Positions 6,089 through 6,515 of a stretch of DNA of 6,515 nucleotides are shown piece after piece. This DNA is from Thermoplasmata archaeon (GTDB taxonomy: Archaea; Thermoplasmatota; Thermoplasmata; Lutacidiplasmatales; UBA184). Numbering within the stretch: position 1 is the first letter of the stretch; every line of letters starts with the position of its first letter. A program made the translations under genes and the position numbers. The notes beneath the pieces were generated by a model that searched no databases, was not told where the DNA came from, and saw nothing but the letters and a program-made list of their open reading frames with translations. The stretch is from the NCBI GenBank assembly GCA_030046135.1, contig JASIEC010000019.1, positions 1 through 6,515 on the forward strand, read 5' to 3'.

Positions 6089-6289
6089 CCAGAGTGCACC
6101 GAAGGAACTCGCGGTCACGGGGTCACCGGAGGGACCTCTCAGGTCCGAGGTCTCGCTCCCCCCGTCGATCCAGTGCCCGCCACGGCGCGGGCCGGAGGGC
6201 TCACGGGGTGTGCCCCCACGTCGGGGAAGGCAGCCTCGAGGAGGCCCGGCGATCGAACCGACGTCGGCAAGGCCCGGTCCCCCGACGAG
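6089..6289. other. Intergenic stretch without a convincing gene
   Basis: Between the stop-codon hairpin and the tRNA promoter region I see no reading frame with a ribosome binding site or recognisable protein. Open frames here look like GC-driven chance frames. Two small stems are possible: CCCC/GGGG at 6214-6217 and 6223-6226, and GCCTC/GAGGC at 6233-6237 and 6241-6245. Neither has other supporting features. Confidence 0.4.
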
Positions 6290-6298
6290 TTGATTATC
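6290..6298 (+). promoter_or_regulatory. Probable TATA box of the tRNA gene
   Basis: TTGATTATC is a rare AT-rich stretch in this region and its centre lies about 26 bases before the first base of the tRNA. That is close to the archaeal TATA-to-start distance, so transcription would start within a few bases of the mature 5' end. The position supports the call; the sequence match to the consensus is moderate. Confidence 0.5.
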
Positions 6299-6320
6299 CC
6301 GCATGCCGCCCTTTTGCACG

Positions 6321-6395
6321 GGGCGCGTAGCCTAGTCTGGATAGGGCACCGGGTTCCTAACCCGGCGGTCGAGGGTTCAAATCCCTCCGCGCCCG
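6321..6395 (+). tRNA. tRNA-Arg, anticodon CCU
   Basis: A full cloverleaf can be drawn. Acceptor GGGCGCG (6321-6327) pairs with CGCGCCC (6388-6394), with discriminator G6395. The D stem is GCCT with GGGC (one G-T pair). Anticodon stem CCGGG (6349-6353) pairs with CCCGG (6361-6365) around loop TTCCTAA, giving anticodon CCT at 6356-6358. T stem GAGGG (6371-6375) pairs with CCCTC (6383-6387) around TTCAAAT. The variable loop is five bases. No intron is present and the 3' CCA is not encoded (CTC follows), as is common in archaea. It decodes AGG as arginine. Confidence 0.95.
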
Positions 6396-6427
6396 CTCGT
6401 CCCGTGGGCCCGTGACGACGGTTACTT

Positions 6428-6446
6428 GGGTGGGGGGTGGGGGGGG
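6428..6446 (+). other. G-run tract downstream of the tRNA
   Basis: The runs GGG, GGGGGG and GGGGGGGG are separated only by single T bases and followed by CCCC. On the plus strand this could supply four or more G-triplets for a G-quadruplex. Lying about 33 bases after the tRNA end, it might influence 3' processing or termination, but this is speculative. No gene is seen between the tRNA and the window edge. Confidence 0.45.
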
Positions 6447-6461
6447 CCCCATCGCCCCGCC

Positions 6462-6500
6462 TGCCTGGAGAGCTGCGGCATTCGTAGCCGCACTCAGGCA
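6462..6500. other. Bulged long hairpin near the right edge
   Basis: TGCCTG (6462-6467) pairs with CAGGCA (6495-6500), and TGCGGC (6474-6479) pairs with GCCGCA (6487-6492) around the loop ATTCGTA. AG/CT pairing lies between the two stems, with unpaired bases on the 5' side. AAAAGGG starts at 6500. It could be a terminator-like element for a gene beyond the edge, a protein-binding dyad, or part of a small RNA. The pairing is visible; no known RNA family is recognised. Confidence 0.35.
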
Positions 6501-6515
6501 AAAGGGTCGAGACTT

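Noticed and set aside
6321..6395. The tRNA gene as an attachment site of an integrated element
   Set aside because: No integrase, no repeated copy of the tRNA 3' end and no mobile gene is visible in the window.
6139..6501. Minus-strand frame containing AEGFEPSTAGLGTRCP
   Set aside because: This is the well-known false protein made by translating the reverse strand of a tRNA gene; it overlaps the tRNA-Arg at 6321-6395. The plus-strand frame 5858-6415 likewise crosses the tRNA and is rejected.

Overview
This is a GC-rich, gene-dense window that looks archaeal. The signs are a tRNA gene with no encoded 3' CCA, strong AGGAGG-type ribosome binding sites, a signal-peptide protein carrying 22 N-X-S/T sequons, and a large P-loop ATPase with TPR-like repeats and a winged helix. 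Together these suggest a high-GC member of the Thermoplasmatota or a related lineage. That placement is inference from style, because no marker gene is present.

Layout from left to right: (1) bases 1-312 (+) hold the 3' end of an unrecognised gene that runs in from the left edge. (2) Converging on it is a long minus-strand gene (358-3351) for a STAND-type regulator of about 997 residues: P-loop ATPase, winged-helix spacer, long helical TPR-like region, C-terminal winged helix. (3) A compact divergent region (3352-3521) holds an SD for each gene, one AT-rich patch and a 20-bp imperfect palindrome. (4) Bases 3522-6080 (+) encode a secreted 852-residue protein: signal peptide, twelve-glycine tract, three beta-rich repeats, a domain resembling glutamic peptidases of family G1 (eqolisin), and an unassigned C-terminal third. 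Its stop codon sits in the tip of a perfect 9-bp hairpin. (5) About 240 bases without a convincing gene are followed by tRNA-Arg(CCU) at 6321-6395. (6) The right edge holds a G-run tract and a bulged hairpin of unknown role.

The most noteworthy object is the secreted G1-like protein. Both positions that should carry the catalytic Gln and Glu appear replaced (Glu388 and Thr524), so it may be a non-catalytic binding protein or a divergent enzyme. It is transcribed away from the STAND regulator across a shared 170-bp region, which makes local control plausible. That regulatory link rests on gene arrangement and is not demonstrated. No CRISPR array, transposase, integrase or other mobile-element signature was seen.
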